Assembly (NCBI RefSeq): GCF_024168645.1 | Contig: NZ_JALJWF010000001.1 | Coordinates: forward strand, 62,001-126,000 | Direction of reading: 5' to 3' | Source: Pseudomonas sp. GGS8 | GTDB lineage: Bacteria; Pseudomonadota; Gammaproteobacteria; Pseudomonadales; Pseudomonadaceae | Length of the DNA: 64,000 nucleotides | Shown: piece after piece, positions 26,306 to 34,312 of the stretch | Position numbering within the stretch: position 1 is the stretch's first letter | Layout: every line of letters starts with the position of its first letter | Made by a program: the position numbers and the translations under genes | Notes under the pieces: generated by a model | What the model was told of the DNA's origin: nothing | The model's database searches: none | What the model saw: only the letters and a program-made list of their open reading frames with translations

Positions 26306-26364
26306 ACTATAAACCCGGACGCCTAAAAATCTCAATATATAAATATTAATCCCATATATTGGGA
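26306..26364 (-). promoter_or_regulatory. dgoK promoter and operator cassette
   Basis: On the minus strand: operator TCCCAATATATGGGA (26350-26364), a 14-bp gap, -35 TTGAGA (26330-26335), an 18-bp spacer, and -10 TATAGT (26306-26311). The same architecture and much of the same sequence recur at 38090-38148. The operator centre is about -58 from the predicted start, a position typical of an activator. Confidence 0.75.
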
Positions 26365-26378
26365 GCGACACAAAAAAA

Positions 26379-26474
26379 GATCGCAGCCTTCGGCAGTTCC
26401 TACAGATTCGATGTACGCCGCGATATCACCAGGCGAAACACAATCTCGTGTAGGAGCTGCCGAAGGCTGCGATC
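26379..26474. repeat. REPIN, class B
   Basis: GATCGCAGCCTTCGGCAGTTCCTACA and its inverted copy TGTAGGAGCTGCCGAAGGCT, a second family of Pseudomonas REP, lie between the GNAT gene and the dgo promoter. Confidence 0.9.
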
Positions 26475-26484
26475 GTTTAGGGGA

Positions 26485-26967
26485 TCAATGACCTGCGGCA
26501 AAATCCCTTAACACCGCCCCATCCATCCGATACCGCACCCACTCTTCCTGTGGCTGTGCGCCAAGGGATTTGTAAAATTCGATCGCCGGTTTGTTCCAGT
26601 CCAGCACGCTCCATTCGAAACGGCCGCAATCATTGGCGCAGGCGATTTTCGCCAGGTGGCGCAGCAGGGTTTTACCAGCGCCGCCGCCCCGTTGTTCAGG
26701 GGTGATGTAGAGGTCTTCGAGGTACAGGCAATTGCTGCCCAACCAGGTGGAATAGCTGAAGAAGAACACCGCAAAGCCGATCGGCAGGCCATCTCGCAGA
26801 CAGATCAGGCCATGGGCGGTGGCGCCTTCGTTGAACAGGCTGCGCTCGATGTCGGCGACGCTGGCAATGACTTCGTGTCGGGCACGCTCGAAGTCGGCCA
26901 GTTCAGTGATGAACGCGAGGATTTGCGGAGCATCGCTGGGGGTCGCCGGGCGGATTTCGATCGTCAT
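26485..26967 (-). CDS. GNAT family N-acetyltransferase
   Basis: This 160-residue single-domain acetyltransferase has LYLEDLYITPEQRGGGAGKTL, the acetyl-CoA pyrophosphate loop (RGGGAGK), and the C-terminal WNKPAIEFYKSLGA. It resembles diamine/amino-acid-type GNATs (IRPATPSDAPQILAFI). Acceptor substrate unknown. Single gene. Confidence 0.87.
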   Translation of the reverse strand: MTIEIRPATPSDAPQILAFITELADFERARHEVIASVADIERSLFNEGATAHGLICLRDGLPIGFAVFFFSYSTWLGSNCLYLEDLYITPEQRGGGAGKTLLRHLAKIACANDCGRFEWSVLDWNKPAIEFYKSLGAQPQEEWVRYRMDGAVLRDFAAGH

Positions 26968-27038
26968 GGACGTGCCTTGTCAAAAGTTGAAAACGCCATA
27001 CTAAGTCCGCGCGCGGCGCTCGTCACATTTGAAAGCAA

Positions 27039-27172
27039 TGTGGCGAGGGAGCTTGCTCCCGCTCGGCTGCAAAGCAGTCGCAAAAACTGGCGACGCGAGT
27101 CTAATTGAAATACCGTGCCTTCTGCGGTCGAGGCTGCTACGCAGCCCAACGGGAGCAAGCTCCCTCGCCACA
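27039..27172. repeat. REPIN, class D
   Basis: TGTGGCGAGGGAGCTTGCTC and the inverted GGGAGCAAGCTCCCTCGCCA flank about 90 bp, between divergent GNAT and HD-domain genes. This is a third palindrome family, not related in sequence to class A or B. Confidence 0.88.
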
Positions 27173-27199
27173 AAAGCGTTTTCATACTTAAGGACATTT

Positions 27200-27853
27200 A
27201 TGAGCACCGCTGCTTTCGCACCTCTGCAGAGTCTGGCTTCTGAACTGCTGCCCCATACGCTGGAACCTGGCGAGGATGGCGCCCACGATCTGTCGCACTT
27301 GCAACGGGTATGGCACAACGTGCGCACGCTTCATGCTGAAGAAAGCGGTGATCTTGAGGTGCTGCTGGCCGCCGTGCTGTTGCACGATTGCGTGGCGGTG
27401 GAGAAGAACTCGCCGCTGCGTTCCCAGGCGTCACGGCTGGCGGCGCAGAAAGCGTCGACAGTGCTGACAGCCATGGATTGGCCTGACGCAAAAATCACCG
27501 CGGTCATCCATGCCATTGAGGCCCATAGCTTCAGCGCCAACATCACACCCACGACCCTCGAAGCCCGAATCATCCAGGACGCCGACCGCCTCGACTCTCT
27601 TGGCATGCTCGGCGTGGCGCGTACCTTCTACATCGCCGGGCGCATGGGCAGCGCGTTGTACGACCCTGTGGACCCGGAGGCAAACGAGCGGGACTACGAC
27701 GACAAACGCTTTTGCCTCGATCATTTCCAGACCAAGCTGCTGCACCTGGCGGACGGCTTCCAAACGACCACCGGCCAGCGCCTGGCACAGGTTCGCCATC
27801 AACGCTTGAAGGGATTCATGGAGCTGTTCAAGGAAGAAATCGGCGTCGGCTGA
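27200..27853 (+). CDS. HD domain-containing phosphohydrolase
   Basis: This 217-residue protein has HD-superfamily metal ligands: His in GAHDLSHLQRVWHN, the HD pair in AAVLLHDCVAVE, and the distal Asp in IIQDADRLDSLGMLGVAR. It belongs to the E. coli YedJ-like group of small HD hydrolases, probably acting on nucleotides. The start at 27200 has AAGGA 7 nt upstream; an in-frame extension reads through the REPIN and is rejected. Confidence 0.87.
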   Translation: MSTAAFAPLQSLASELLPHTLEPGEDGAHDLSHLQRVWHNVRTLHAEESGDLEVLLAAVLLHDCVAVEKNSPLRSQASRLAAQKASTVLTAMDWPDAKITAVIHAIEAHSFSANITPTTLEARIIQDADRLDSLGMLGVARTFYIAGRMGSALYDPVDPEANERDYDDKRFCLDHFQTKLLHLADGFQTTTGQRLAQVRHQRLKGFMELFKEEIGVG

Positions 27854-27980
27854 GGAGCCAGGGCCACACCGCTCGTCGTTCCTCAGGCACCAATCCAGGT
27901 CGGGGATGGACCAATATCGGGTAGGCGCTCGCCGATGCGAGCCTGGTGCAATACCCGTCCATCCCAACCAAGAGGTCACC

Positions 27981-28235
27981 ATGAACGTCGATAAAAACCT
28001 GGAAAAAGAAGTCCTGACCCGCCTGTTGCACGCCCACCCAAGCGGGTTGGGCAAGGAAGTCCTGGACAATTACCGGGGGGAGAAAGTCGTGGCCAGCACC
28101 CTTGCCACTCTGCAGGAACGCGGGCTGATCCAGCACGGTCATGTGATCTGCAACGAATCCGGCGAGCACTCGCTGAACCTGCCGATCAAACTCAGCGCCG
28201 CCGGGGTTGAGGCGGCGCGCAAACTGGATAACTAA
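27981..28235 (+). CDS. Hypothetical small winged-helix-like protein
   Basis: This 84-residue protein is not a family I can name. The pattern of helices EKEVLTRLLHAHPSG, VVASTLATLQERGLI and LSAAGVEAARKL separated by a short beta segment resembles the winged helix of MarR/PadR-like proteins without an effector domain. GAGGT lies 5 nt before the ATG at 27981; an upstream in-frame ATG at 27906 is disfavoured. It follows the HD gene on the same strand. Confidence 0.65.
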   Translation: MNVDKNLEKEVLTRLLHAHPSGLGKEVLDNYRGEKVVASTLATLQERGLIQHGHVICNESGEHSLNLPIKLSAAGVEAARKLDN

Positions 28236-28238
28236 CCG

Positions 28239-28318
28239 CGTAGGAGCTGCCGCAGGCTGCGATCTTTTGCCTGTGAATGTTTGAAGATCAAAAGATCGCA
28301 GGCTTCGCCAGCTCCTAT
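28239..28318. repeat. REPIN, class B (diverged)
   Basis: CGTAGGAGCTGCCGCAGGCT and an imperfect inverted copy ATCGCAGGCTTCGCCAGCTC, with an inner AGATCAAAAGATC palindrome, lie between two small genes. Confidence 0.85.
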
Positions 28319-28346
28319 GGATACATCCTGAAGCAGGAGAAATCCC

Positions 28347-28727
28347 ATGCCTCGTGGAAGCAAAGACAAGTACACCGCCGAGCAGAAACGCAAGGCCGAA
28401 CACATCGAAGAAAGCTACGAGCACAAAGGCGTATCGAAGGATGAAGCCGAAGCTCGCGCCTGGGCGACGGTGAACAAACAGTCCGGTGGCGGTGAACGCG
28501 CCGGCGGCTCGGGACGCAAGAAACCGGCCAGTGCCAAGTCGGCAGATCGCAAGGAATCAGCCCGCCGCGCAGTCGCCACCCGTGAGGGCAAGCCGCGCAA
28601 CAGCAAGGCTTCGCGCGATACGCAGACAGTGGACAGCCTGATGAAAGAAGCCCGGGCGAAGAAGATCCTAGGGCGCTCGAGCATGCGCAAGCAAGAGCTG
28701 ATCGAGGCGTTGCGCAAGGCGGGTTAA
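28347..28727 (+). CDS. Small basic protein with C-terminal Rho_N/SAP-like helix
   Basis: This 126-residue protein is very rich in Lys, Arg, Ala and Ser. A conserved N-terminal part (GSKDKYTAEQKRKAEHIEES, KGVSKDEAEARAWATVNKQ) precedes a disordered basic linker. The C-terminal segment (SLMKEARAKKILGRSSMRK) fits the Rho N-terminal or SAP-like helix-extended-loop-helix seen in nucleic-acid-binding proteins. Homologues are often labelled plasmid stabilization protein without evidence. Probably a DNA- or RNA-associated protein. AGGAG precedes the ATG. Confidence 0.75.
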   Translation: MPRGSKDKYTAEQKRKAEHIEESYEHKGVSKDEAEARAWATVNKQSGGGERAGGSGRKKPASAKSADRKESARRAVATREGKPRNSKASRDTQTVDSLMKEARAKKILGRSSMRKQELIEALRKAG

Positions 28728-28756
28728 AGGTCTGGATTGTGGGTGAATTCAAGGGC

Positions 28757-28832
28757 TCCATCGCGGGCAAGCCCGCTCCCACATTGGGTCTTGTGAATGA
28801 CACAGATGTGGGAGCGAGCCTGCTCGCGATGG
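28757..28832. repeat. REPIN, class A (two subtypes)
   Basis: CATCGCGGGCAAGCCCGCTC and the variant inverted arm GGAGCGAGCCTGCTCGCGAT lie between convergent genes. The right arm carries compensating changes in its own stem. Confidence 0.9.
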
Positions 28833-28839
28833 CCGTGGG

Positions 28840-29769
28840 TCAAACGCCAAAAGTCTCAAAGATCAACGCATCCACCTCCGCCGCCCCCGGCGAAGTCGCC
28901 GGCCCCCAACGAGTAACGGCCAACGCCGCAGCCGCATTCGCTCGCCGAGCCGCTTCCATCGCCGACAAACCTCGCGCCAACCCCGCCACAAACACCCCGG
29001 CATGGGCATCCCCCGCACCGTTGCTGTCGACGGCCGTGACCTTGAATCCCGGCACCTGTCGGCGCTCGCCATGCTGGCTGATCCAGCACCCCTGCGGCCC
29101 ATCGCGCACCACCATCAGGGCGTCCGTCGGCAACTGATCCGCCAAAATATTCAACGCCTCGGCAATGTCCGACGCCCCGGTAAACCGCAGCGCCTCGACA
29201 CTGTTGCTGGTCCACAAATCAATGCGCGGCAGCAAGGCCTTTATCAGCGGCGCGTCCGGCGAATCCACCAACGGGCCCGGATCGAACACCACCTTGATCC
29301 CGCCCGGCAGATCCAGCAGCCAATCCACCAGCACCTGCGCCTTGCCGCCATGCAACAGGCTGTAGCCGCTGACGTAGACAACGTCCCCCGCCTCGGCCGG
29401 CACACTCGCCAGGTCTTCGGCGGTCATTTCGCCTTCGGCGCCGATGTAGGAAATGAACGTGCGTTCGGCCGAGGCTTCGGTCAGCGCGACGCACAGTCCG
29501 GTGTCGCGCTCGGTGCTCTGATCGACGCCGATGCGAATGCCTTCCGCGGTCATCGCCTCACGGGCCAGATCACCAAAACGGCCGTTGCCATGACGCCCGA
29601 GGTAAACCACCGGCAAGCCGTTTCGCCGGGCCGCGGCCATCACATTGAAACCGCCGCCGGCCTCGAAACGGGCGGATTGCGCCAGTACGTCACCGCCCGA
29701 ATGAGGCAACTTGTCCACGGCCATGACCAGGTCGATCACGACCTGGCCGGTGTGCAGCAGCCTAGACAT
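28840..29769 (-). CDS. PfkB family sugar/nucleoside kinase (YegV-like)
   Basis: This 309-residue ribokinase-family enzyme has the N-terminal signature FEAGGGFNVMAAARRNG and the C-terminal ATP/anion-hole signature AVDSNGAGDAHAGVFVAG, with the catalytic Asp in GAGD. Its start overlaps the permease stop by 8 bp, so the two are coupled. With the ADP-ribosylglycohydrolase-like enzyme and GntR/UTRA regulator upstream it matches the E. coli yegU-yegV-yegW set. The likely substrate is the sugar released from a nucleoside-like compound, or the nucleoside itself. Confidence 0.85.
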   Translation of the reverse strand: MSRLLHTGQVVIDLVMAVDKLPHSGGDVLAQSARFEAGGGFNVMAAARRNGLPVVYLGRHGNGRFGDLAREAMTAEGIRIGVDQSTERDTGLCVALTEASAERTFISYIGAEGEMTAEDLASVPAEAGDVVYVSGYSLLHGGKAQVLVDWLLDLPGGIKVVFDPGPLVDSPDAPLIKALLPRIDLWTSNSVEALRFTGASDIAEALNILADQLPTDALMVVRDGPQGCWISQHGERRQVPGFKVTAVDSNGAGDAHAGVFVAGLARGLSAMEAARRANAAAALAVTRWGPATSPGAAEVDALIFETFGV

Positions 29770-31228
29770 GCGCCGGCTCGAGCAACGCGGTACGGCGGTC
29801 CTTGGCACCGCCGAGCAGCCAGTAAATCCCACCAGCCACCACGAACGTCACGATCCAGCCCAGGCCGTTATGACCCAGCCAGGAGTCGGACAGGAAGCCC
29901 CGGAACCAGACATCTTGTTCCGTGGTGCCAATGGTGGTGAAACTGAAACCCAACACAATCGCCAGCGCCCATGCACCGAAGGCACGCCACTCGACACCGC
30001 CGCGATACCAGTAGGCGCTGCTCGGGCTGACGTCCAGCAGATCCTTGGGGCTGTAGTAATGACGGTGGATCAGGTCGACCACGAAGATCCCGACCCACGC
30101 CGTGATCGGCACCGCCAACAAGGAAATGAAGGTGATGAACGGACCGTAAAAACTCTCGGCAATCAGCATGAAATAGATCGAGCCGGCGAAGATCGCGACG
30201 ATATCGACCACCACCGCGTACACGCGCTTGACCTTCAAACCGAGGGTCAAGGTGGTCAACCCGGCGGAGTACACCGACAGGTTGTTCGACAGCAGTAGCC
30301 CGCCGAACGCGGTGATCAGATACGGCACCGCCATCCAGGTCGGCAGCATGTCGCGGATCGCGACAATCGGGTCAGTGGCCGAGGCCAGATCGTTGTTGCC
30401 CACCGACAACAGACCGCCGAGGGTGATCAGCAGCACCAGCGGAATCCCCGCACCGAACGCCGCCGACGCCACCAGACGCACAGCTTTGACGCTGCGGTGC
30501 TGGTAGCGCGACATGTCTGCGCTGGCGTTGGCCCAACCGATTCCGGTGCCGGCAGCCATGGTGCCGATGCCGATAATCATCGCGCTCAACGGTGCTGGCG
30601 TGGCATTGAACACGGCACTCCAGTCGATGGTCGCGCAAAGGAAACCGCCGACCAGGATGTTCAGCGCACCGAACACGTAGGTCGCCCATTTCTGGATCAC
30701 CAGCAATGTAGCGTGGCCGAGGCCGGATACCGACAACGTCAGCAGCACGAAAATGGCGATGAACACCAGGGTCAGCAGCGGCGCGCTTTTGGCTTCCACC
30801 GACGAGCCGAACAGGATCGAGCACAGCGATAGCAAGACGAACGCGGCGGTGGTGGTATTGACCGTTTCCCAACCCAGGCGCGACATCAGCGAGACCAGCG
30901 TCGGGCCGATATTGCCGCGCACGCCGAAGATCGCCCGCGACAACGTCAGGCTCGGTGCGCGACCACGACGACCGGCAATGGAGATGATCCCCACCACCGC
31001 GAAAGAACCGGCGGCGCCAAGGATGGCGACGATGACCGCCTGCCAGATGGCCAACCCGCGAAAGGCCACCAGCGTGGCGCCCAACGGCAAGCCGAGAATG
31101 GAAATGTTGGCCGCGAACCAGACCCAGAACAGTTGCAGCGGATGACCGTTGCACTCCCCTTCCGGCACCGGTTCGATACCACGGGTTTCCAGTTGTCCGG
31201 CGCTTTGCCCGGTGTTCGATGAACTCAT
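29762..31228 (-). CDS. NCS1-family purine-cytosine permease
   Basis: This 488-residue inner-membrane protein has about 12 helices. It shows NCS1 features (NGHPLQLFWVWFAANISILG, SRAIFGVRGN, TWMAVPYLITAFGGLLLSNN). NCS1 proteins import nucleobases, nucleosides or hydantoins. It occupies the place of the transporter yegT in the E. coli yegTUVW cluster but belongs to a different family. AAGGAG lies 8 nt before the ATG at 31228. A REPIN separates it from the upstream glycohydrolase gene. Confidence 0.87.
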   Translation of the reverse strand: MSSSNTGQSAGQLETRGIEPVPEGECNGHPLQLFWVWFAANISILGLPLGATLVAFRGLAIWQAVIVAILGAAGSFAVVGIISIAGRRGRAPSLTLSRAIFGVRGNIGPTLVSLMSRLGWETVNTTTAAFVLLSLCSILFGSSVEAKSAPLLTLVFIAIFVLLTLSVSGLGHATLLVIQKWATYVFGALNILVGGFLCATIDWSAVFNATPAPLSAMIIGIGTMAAGTGIGWANASADMSRYQHRSVKAVRLVASAAFGAGIPLVLLITLGGLLSVGNNDLASATDPIVAIRDMLPTWMAVPYLITAFGGLLLSNNLSVYSAGLTTLTLGLKVKRVYAVVVDIVAIFAGSIYFMLIAESFYGPFITFISLLAVPITAWVGIFVVDLIHRHYYSPKDLLDVSPSSAYWYRGGVEWRAFGAWALAIVLGFSFTTIGTTEQDVWFRGFLSDSWLGHNGLGWIVTFVVAGGIYWLLGGAKDRRTALLEPAHV

Positions 31229-31347
31229 GAAAATGCTCCTTGCAATTGTTGTGGTGTGGGCAATTTCGGAGGACAAAACAACAGCCGGCCGTCCTGCCCG
31301 TGTTTGTGCGTTCCATTGCGGGTGAAAATTCAAGTATGCGGCGTGTT

Positions 31348-31416
31348 CATCGCGGGCAAGCCCGCTCCCACAGGTACCGCGTGCAATCCCTGTGGGAGCG
31401 AGCCTGCTCGCGATGG
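31348..31416. repeat. REPIN, class A
   Basis: CATCGCGGGCAAGCCCGCTC and the inverted GGAGCGAGCCTGCTCGCGAT lie within the gap between the glycohydrolase and permease genes of one cassette. Confidence 0.92.
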
Positions 31417-31427
31417 CGTCAGTGCAG

Positions 31428-32426
31428 TCAACGCAAGGCCAGCAGCCCTTGCACCAACGGTTCCAACTCCAACGAGTTCACCGCTTTAACCTGCTCGAGC
31501 ATCGCCACCGGCCAACTCTCAAGCCCCAGACAGGCCCCCAGCATGGCGCCGAGAATCGCCGCGATGGTGTCGGTGTCACCGCCCAGGCTCGCGGCCATGC
31601 ACAGCGCTTCGAAGGCCGTCATCTCGCCGATGGCCACTTGCTGGGCCAGCGCAAACGACACCACCACCGATTCCTGTGAGGCCACCGAAGTGCCGATCAC
31701 GTCGTACAACACATCCGCCAGCAACGCCTTGTCGCTGTCGATACTGATGCTGCGCGCCCAACTGATGCGCGAGGCGATCCGCCCGCCAGCGATCCAATGG
31801 CCATGACGTTCAGCCTGCTGCGCGATCTGCTGGCCGAGGTTCAACGCCTCGCCCAGGTCCATGCCGTTGATCCCGGCGGAAACCACCGCCGCTACCGCCG
31901 CCGCGCTGGCAATCCCCAGCGTGGTGTTGTGGGTCACCTGACAGGCTTGCACCACGGCGTGAATGAAACGCTCTGGGTCGGCGACATCGACCGCAATCCC
32001 CACCGGGGTGATGCGCATCGCTGCGCCATTGGTGGTGCCATAGCGCCCGGCCTCTTCCAGCGAGTGGCCGGCGAGGATCATTTCGATTGCACGTGTGGTC
32101 GAGGGGCCGAGCAAGTCTTGCGAGCCCTTGGCCTTCATCCCGGCTTCCCATTCGATCAATCGTTGAGCCAGCACCGCCGGTTCGATCCAACCCTCGCCGT
32201 CAATCAACAACTGGCCGACCAGGATCGCCTGCTCGGTATCGTCAGTGATCGAACCTTTGGGCAGGTTTGCTGCGATCGGTTGGTCGGGGCCGGCGTCTTG
32301 CAGATCGGTGATTTCAACGAAACGCGCCTTGATATCGGCGCGGCTCAGGGATTGGGTCGGCATGCCCAGCGCATCGCCCAGGGCCAGTCCATAAAACGCG
32401 CCGAGGGCACGGTTGAGCGCGGTCAT
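31428..32426 (-). CDS. ADP-ribosylglycohydrolase family protein (YegU-like)
   Basis: This 332-residue enzyme has the di-metal site motifs of the DraG/ARH fold: GLALGDALGMPTQ at the N-terminus, KGSITDDTEQAILVG (TDDT), and MAASLGGDTDTIAAILGAML (GGDTDT). The family removes ADP-ribose from proteins or hydrolyses related N-glycosides. The metabolic context here (permease and sugar kinase) points to a small-molecule N-glycoside. The ATG at 32426 overlaps the regulator stop by 4 bp, so they are translationally coupled. Confidence 0.88.
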   Translation of the reverse strand: MTALNRALGAFYGLALGDALGMPTQSLSRADIKARFVEITDLQDAGPDQPIAANLPKGSITDDTEQAILVGQLLIDGEGWIEPAVLAQRLIEWEAGMKAKGSQDLLGPSTTRAIEMILAGHSLEEAGRYGTTNGAAMRITPVGIAVDVADPERFIHAVVQACQVTHNTTLGIASAAAVAAVVSAGINGMDLGEALNLGQQIAQQAERHGHWIAGGRIASRISWARSISIDSDKALLADVLYDVIGTSVASQESVVVSFALAQQVAIGEMTAFEALCMAASLGGDTDTIAAILGAMLGACLGLESWPVAMLEQVKAVNSLELEPLVQGLLALR

Positions 32427-33136
32427 TTTGGAGCTCCAAATTGCAAATGCAGACGAAAGTGCACCGGATCGAGCAGGCTTTCGACCTGTTCCATAAACCG
32501 GTTCTGCCGGTCGTAGGTGGTGCGCAGGGCCTTGAGGAACACCGTGCCGACCGGGCGCCCGAGCAGCTCGGCGTCTTCGGCGTTCAAGGGTTCGGCACCG
32601 ATCCACTGATCGCCGTGCTCGCCGATATAGCCGTAGGCGGCCAACGTGATGGTCAGGGAGTTATCAATCAGCCCCACTCGCGGCAGGCCTTCCAGGCCTC
32701 CGGTCGCGGGCATCAACGCACGCTCCAGAGACACCAGCGTGCCGTCGGTGGCGCGCCGACGCCGGTCGAGGGTGATGAATTGATCGGTGCCGAAACGCGG
32801 CAGCAAATCAGGCCGGGTCACCGCCTCCAACCGCAGCACTTCGGTATTGATCAACGCCCCGCTGTCGGCCAGCGCCTGGGCCCAGCCGCTGCTCTGATCG
32901 AGCACTACGCCGTCGTAAGTAACGATGGAACCGACTCCGCTTTGCGTGGCGATGTAGTGACGCCGTTTCAGTTCGGCCAGGGCTTCGCGCAGCGTACCCC
33001 GGCTGACCTTGAGTTCTTGAGCCAACTGATGTTCGCCCGGCAATAACAATCCGTCCTCCATCAGGCCGCTTTCAATGCGCCGGATAAGCTCGTCTACCAC
33101 CCGTTGTTTCTTGTCAAATCGTACCTGTCTAACCAT
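32423..33136 (-). CDS. GntR family regulator with UTRA domain (YegW-like)
   Basis: This 237-residue HutC-subfamily regulator has an N-terminal winged helix (residues 10-75, LLPGEHQLAQELKVSRGTLREALAEL) and a C-terminal UTRA ligand-binding domain (SLERALMPATGG, ITLAAYGYIGEHGDQWIGAE, VFLKALRTTYDRQNRFMEQ). The ATG at 33136 is preferred over a TTG two codons upstream. It heads the operon it presumably controls. No clear Shine-Dalgarno is visible, so translation may start weakly or from a short leader. Confidence 0.87.
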   Translation of the reverse strand: MVRQVRFDKKQRVVDELIRRIESGLMEDGLLLPGEHQLAQELKVSRGTLREALAELKRRHYIATQSGVGSIVTYDGVVLDQSSGWAQALADSGALINTEVLRLEAVTRPDLLPRFGTDQFITLDRRRRATDGTLVSLERALMPATGGLEGLPRVGLIDNSLTITLAAYGYIGEHGDQWIGAEPLNAEDAELLGRPVGTVFLKALRTTYDRQNRFMEQVESLLDPVHFRLHLQFGAPK

Positions 33137-33210
33137 GTACAAAGTGATAACCGAAAGGGATTAGGGCGAGCAAGGGATATTTTGTCGCTGGATTGTGTGA
33201 CAGACAGACC

Positions 33211-33284
33211 GCTTTCGCGGGTAAGCCTCGCTCCTACAGGGGAATCCGTGCCGTACTGTAGGAGCGAGGCTTACCCGCGAAAGC
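33211..33284. repeat. REPIN, class C
   Basis: GCTTTCGCGGGTAAGCCTCG and inverted CGAGGCTTACCCGCGAAAGC are perfect 28-bp arms (with CTCCTACA/TGTAGGAG) around an 18-bp loop, upstream of the gntR gene and downstream of araH. Confidence 0.92.
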
Positions 33285-33334
33285 GTCGGCGCATCCAGTA
33301 TCACTGTGTCAGACATCCGCTCCCACAGAGAAAA

Positions 33335-34303
33335 TCAGCGCTGTTTCAGGCGGTCGATCACAACGGCCAGCAACAGGATCGAACCGCGAATCACGTACTG
33401 GTAAAAGGTATCGATGTTCTTCAGGTTCATCGCATTCTCGATGATTGCCAGAATCAACACCCCGGCGATCACATGCCGGATCATCCCGATCCCGCCGCTG
33501 AGCGACACTCCGCCCAGCACGCAAGCCGAGATCACTGTCAGCTCGAAACCCTGGCCAATCATCGGCTGACCCGAGGTCATGCGCGACGCCAGAATCACCC
33601 CGGCCAACGCGCCGATGACACCGTGGACAGCGAAGATGAGGATCTTGGTCCGGTCAACGTTGACCCCGGCCAGCAGCGCCGCTTCCTGGTTGCCGCCGAT
33701 GGCCATGGTGTTGCGCCCGTAGGTGGTGTAATTCAGCAGCCAGCCGAAAAACAGGAAGCAAACGATGGTGATCAGAATCGGCACCGGCACACCGAATAAC
33801 TGGCCGTTACCGAAGACGAAGAACGATTCCTGCGACACGCCCACCGCTTTGCCGTTGGCAAAAATGTATGCCAGGCCACGCACGATCTGCATGGTCGCCA
33901 GCGTAGTAATCAACGCATTGACCCGCAGCTTGGCAATCACGATCCCGTTGATCAGCCCGACAATCAGCCCCATCACCAGCGCCGCACTGACGCCGAGGAA
34001 CACGCTGTTGGTGTCGCGCATTACCACCGCCGCGACCACGCCGGCGCAGGCAATTACCGAGCCCACCGACAAGTCGAAATGCCCCGATGCCAGGCAATAC
34101 AACATGGTGCAGGCGGCAATCCCGGTGGTGGAAATCGCCAGTCCCAGACCGCGCATGTTCAGCGGCGAAAGAAAGTTGTCGATCAGCAAGGTGCAGAGCA
34201 CGAAGATCCCGACCGCCGCCAACAGCATCACCCAGTCATCGAGAAAGCGTCGCAGGTCCAGCGGTTTGCGCGGGGTTGGCAGAGCATTGTTTTGGATGGT
34301 CAT
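33335..34303 (-). CDS. araH: Sugar ABC transporter permease, AraH type
   Basis: This 322-residue BPD_transp_2 permease has about eight to ten helices. The family pattern is visible (ASGHFDLSVGSVIACAGVVA, VNALITTLATMQIVRGLAYI, GRNTMAIGGNQEAALLAGVN). Close in layout to E. coli AraH. The ATG at 34303 follows AGAGG by 5 nt; the GTG two codons upstream overlaps that site. It follows araG by 9 bp. It imports L-arabinose and/or D-galactose. Confidence 0.88.
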   Translation of the reverse strand: MTIQNNALPTPRKPLDLRRFLDDWVMLLAAVGIFVLCTLLIDNFLSPLNMRGLGLAISTTGIAACTMLYCLASGHFDLSVGSVIACAGVVAAVVMRDTNSVFLGVSAALVMGLIVGLINGIVIAKLRVNALITTLATMQIVRGLAYIFANGKAVGVSQESFFVFGNGQLFGVPVPILITIVCFLFFGWLLNYTTYGRNTMAIGGNQEAALLAGVNVDRTKILIFAVHGVIGALAGVILASRMTSGQPMIGQGFELTVISACVLGGVSLSGGIGMIRHVIAGVLILAIIENAMNLKNIDTFYQYVIRGSILLLAVVIDRLKQR

Positions 34304-34312
34304 AGTCACCTC

